38,649 nt of DNA from Candidatus Levyibacteriota bacterium (lineage in GTDB: Bacteria; Patescibacteriota; Microgenomatia; Levybacterales; UBA12049): NCBI GenBank assembly GCA_016186625.1, contig JACPLG010000016.1:1-38649 (forward strand). Reading direction: 5' to 3'. Made by a program: the position numbers and the translations under genes. This document shows positions 36,523 through 38,649 of the stretch, one piece after another. Within the stretch, counting starts at the first letter, position 1. Every line of letters starts with the position of its first letter. The notes under the pieces were generated by a model. That model was not told the origin of the DNA. It searched no databases and saw nothing but the letters and a program-made list of their open reading frames with translations.

Positions 36523-38649
36523 TTAATTCCCCCTCGGTGCGACTTCCTGGATGATGTAGTTGGAGAAGCGGATCAGTTCTGGAGAGTTAAGGACAAAATC
36601 AGGTCTGTAGATTACTTTAACAGCGGGACACTGCTTGTTAAGATCTTCCCCAAGGTCTCTTTTTCTGTCTATATTTTTGTTAGAAAGACCGGCATTAGCA
36701 ATAATATTTCCTTCAATAGTTAGTGCTGAATCAAGACCTGAGGAAGCCTTAGCAAAGATAAAGTTACCATCTGCTGAATATATTCCTTCTATTCGGGTCA
36801 CTGTGGGTGCAACCGTAATATTGCCGCTTACTATAAAGTATGCAGTTATTCCGGCTGGAACAACTATGTTTCTTGCAATTGTAAGGTTCCCGTCAATTAA
36901 GAAAATATAGTCTCCTCCCGGTGTGGTAGTTGGGAAAGTGTACGCTCCTCCTATAAGAGTTACGTTTCCGGTATTTCTGTAGTTTCCCGGGGCAAGATCC
37001 CCCTTTAGAGTACAGTTGGTTCCGCTTCCTTCATTACAGGCTCTGGTTGTGTCTGTTGGTGAGAACATGGGTTTTATTGGCTGTCTTGATTTCTCAATAA
37101 TGCTTTTTACATAAGGATATGAAGTTTTAATTGTGCCTGCACGTGAAGGAGTGAAGGGGCTTAAAGTATCAAGCCATAGTTTTATATTTGCCTTTGTTCT
37201 TGGGTGGGCTCCTGTATCTGAGAAGATGGGACTTGTTCCTGTGAATACTACTCCTGCTGAGAGTTTGGTATCTTGCTCGGAAGAGACAAATGGCTGGGTT
37301 GATGGGCTGCAAACATCAACAGTTCCAGGGGGGACTACATTTTTAAGGCTGTCTCTGTCAAGTCTTACGTCTCCTCCAACGGATTGGAACCAGGAAGCAA
37401 CAGGTTCCTCCCTAATCCCAAAATTAACACCCTGCATACTTCCGGCACTACAATTTGTATCTCCTCCAACTGAGGCACATGTTGGGCCTAAATTAAAAGT
37501 AAGAGAATAAGGAGAAATGGAAGGGAATGTTGCTCTATAGCCTGCAGGAGGCCCAGAGTATGTTACGGTGTAGCTTCCTTCCACAAGTGTTTGGGGAGTA
37601 GTGAATCCAGTGCCAGGGGAAGATGAGAAATTGCCAACTCCTGATATATTTACAGTGCCACTTGTGTAGTTTTCTCCAGGATCTTTTCTACCATTGCCAT
37701 CAGTTGGCTCCGAGATCCCATCATTATCATCATCTATAAATACTCCTCCTTGGATAAAATAGGTTGATCCTGCTGGGACAGAGGTTATGTAGAAATGTTG
37801 ACCTTGAAGATCCCCACATCCCAGTCTAACACTCTTTGAATTTCCTCCAACAACTCTATGTCCGCTTCTTATTCCATCAGATCCTACTGTGTCAACAGAA
37901 ACTGTATAAGCTTTATTGTGATTAATATTGGTTGATAATCCACCAACAGAGTATCTTCCGTTAGAAGTATTAGTTAAATCACTTCCTACAACATTTCCCT
38001 GGGCATCTCGGATCCTTATTCTTACGCTTTTTCCCGTGGGAGGAATATATGACTCAATATCGCTTCCACCGCCTGATCCATCAGGATCCCAGAAGAGACG
38101 GCCTGAAATTGAGTATTCTCTCCAGTTGAGCCTGAAATTAACATTTGTATTAGGAACCTTTATATTTTCCTTAACCCAGGGAGTGTTGTCACTAGAGTTG
38201 GGAACATAAACACAGCTGTCTATTTTATTTCCATCAGAAAAAGTAAAGTCATCTCCTGTTCTTGATAACCTTATATCCTGAATGCTTCTTGGCCCAAAGG
38301 CAGGGAGATTGTTAAATCTGTAGTTTCCCTGGGCATTGGTAAGATCACTGTTACTCTGGTTCCAGGTACTCGCATCGTCATTTTTTCTGACTACCCGGGC
38401 TCCATCTGTGTAAGGATTTCCGCTGGGAAGAAGAACTTGCCCTGCAATTGGGCCGGTACAATTCCCTCCGCACTGGGAACCGGAAAAGCAGTTGGCAATG
38501 TTTCCAACCTGACACTGTTTTTCTACGCACGCTCCATTGTCTGTACAGCCATAATTCTGTTCGCACCGACCACTGCTACAGACCTGAGTCCCCGGACAAC
38601 TTCCGCAGTTTCTAACATTTCCACAGCCATCAGTAAAACTCCCACACTG
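36523..38649 (-). CDS. Large Cys-rich secreted/surface protein, 5' truncated by window end
   Basis: I translated 38649 to 37585 by hand and found no stop in the frame of the listed 36523-37584 ORF: ...CGNVRNCGSCPGTQVCSSGRCEQNYGC...GPIAGQVLLPSGNPYTDGARV...FIDDDNDGISEPTDGNGRKDPGE... then the listed 353 aa. Confidence 0.8.
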   Translation of the reverse strand, partial: QCGSFTDGCGNVRNCGSCPGTQVCSSGRCEQNYGCTDNGACVEKQCQVGNIANCFSGSQCGGNCTGPIAGQVLLPSGNPYTDGARVVRKNDDASTWNQSNSDLTNAQGNYRFNNLPAFGPRSIQDIRLSRTGDDFTFSDGNKIDSCVYVPNSSDNTPWVKENIKVPNTNVNFRLNWREYSISGRLFWDPDGSGGGSDIESYIPPTGKSVRIRIRDAQGNVVGSDLTNTSNGRYSVGGLSTNINHNKAYTVSVDTVGSDGIRSGHRVVGGNSKSVRLGCGDLQGQHFYITSVPAGSTYFIQGGVFIDDDNDGISEPTDGNGRKDPGENYTSGTVNISGVGNFSSSPGTGFTTPQTLVEGSYTVTYSGPPAGYRATFPSISPYSLTFNLGPTCASVGGDTNCSAGSMQGVNFGIREEPVASWFQSVGGDVRLDRDSLKNVVPPGTVDVCSPSTQPFVSSEQDTKLSAGVVFTGTSPIFSDTGAHPRTKANIKLWLDTLSPFTPSRAGTIKTSYPYVKSIIEKSRQPIKPMFSPTDTTRACNEGSGTNCTLKGDLAPGNYRNTGNVTLIGGAYTFPTTTPGGDYIFLIDGNLTIARNIVVPAGITAYFIVSGNITVAPTVTRIEGIYSADGNFIFAKASSGLDSALTIEGNIIANAGLSNKNIDRKRDLGEDLNKQCPAVKVIYRPDFVLNSPELIRFSNYIIQEVAPRGN

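Noticed and set aside
37585-38649. Small ORFs 37928-38209 (+) and 38378-38566 (-) as genes
   Set aside because: They overlap the long open minus frame of the Cys-rich protein, whose translation is clearly protein-like.
1-38649. UGA recoding (as in some CPR lineages)
   Set aside because: Several ORFs end at TGA exactly where the next gene starts (6302, 10593), consistent with UGA as stop.
1-38649. tRNA/rRNA genes as integration targets
   Set aside because: I did not recognise any tRNA or rRNA by eye; the repeat evidence points to the ftsZ 3' end instead. A tRNAscan run would be needed to exclude tRNAs.

Overview
The gene content looks like a Candidate Phyla Radiation (Patescibacteria/Microgenomates-like) chromosome. 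This is an inference, because the window has no rRNA marker. Three blocks are visible. (1) 1-19 kb, + strand: a surface-glycan locus with a giant fused GT2-GT2-flippase-GT4 protein cut by the window start, further glycosyltransferases, a polysaccharide deacetylase, an acetyltransferase, a kinase-like protein, two polytopic GT-C-like proteins, a DRL/SAF-type oxidoreductase, two glycoside-hydrolase-like proteins, and a secreted LASTG-tailed protein beside its sortase. (2) 20-30 kb: an accessory island of small unknown genes, repeats, a tyrosine recombinase, a ribbon-helix-helix (RHH) gene missing from the ORF track, a retropepsin-like pair and an AbrB-Doc toxin-antitoxin module. (3) 30-36.5 kb, - strand: a reduced dcw cluster (mraY, ftsW, a frameshifted murG, ftsQ-like, ftsA, ftsZ), followed by a long Cys-rich secreted protein cut by the window end. 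The strongest finding is that the 3' end of ftsZ, encoding the conserved tail IPAFLRQKN-stop, occurs three times: in ftsZ (30046) and as two detached copies at 29284 and 22250. All differences within the shared codons are synonymous. A terminator sits behind a detached copy, a tyrosine recombinase gene ends about 160 bp away, and the interval next to ftsZ carries the toxin-antitoxin pair. This is best explained as site-specific integration of elements or cassettes into the 3' end of ftsZ, with tail replacement at each event.
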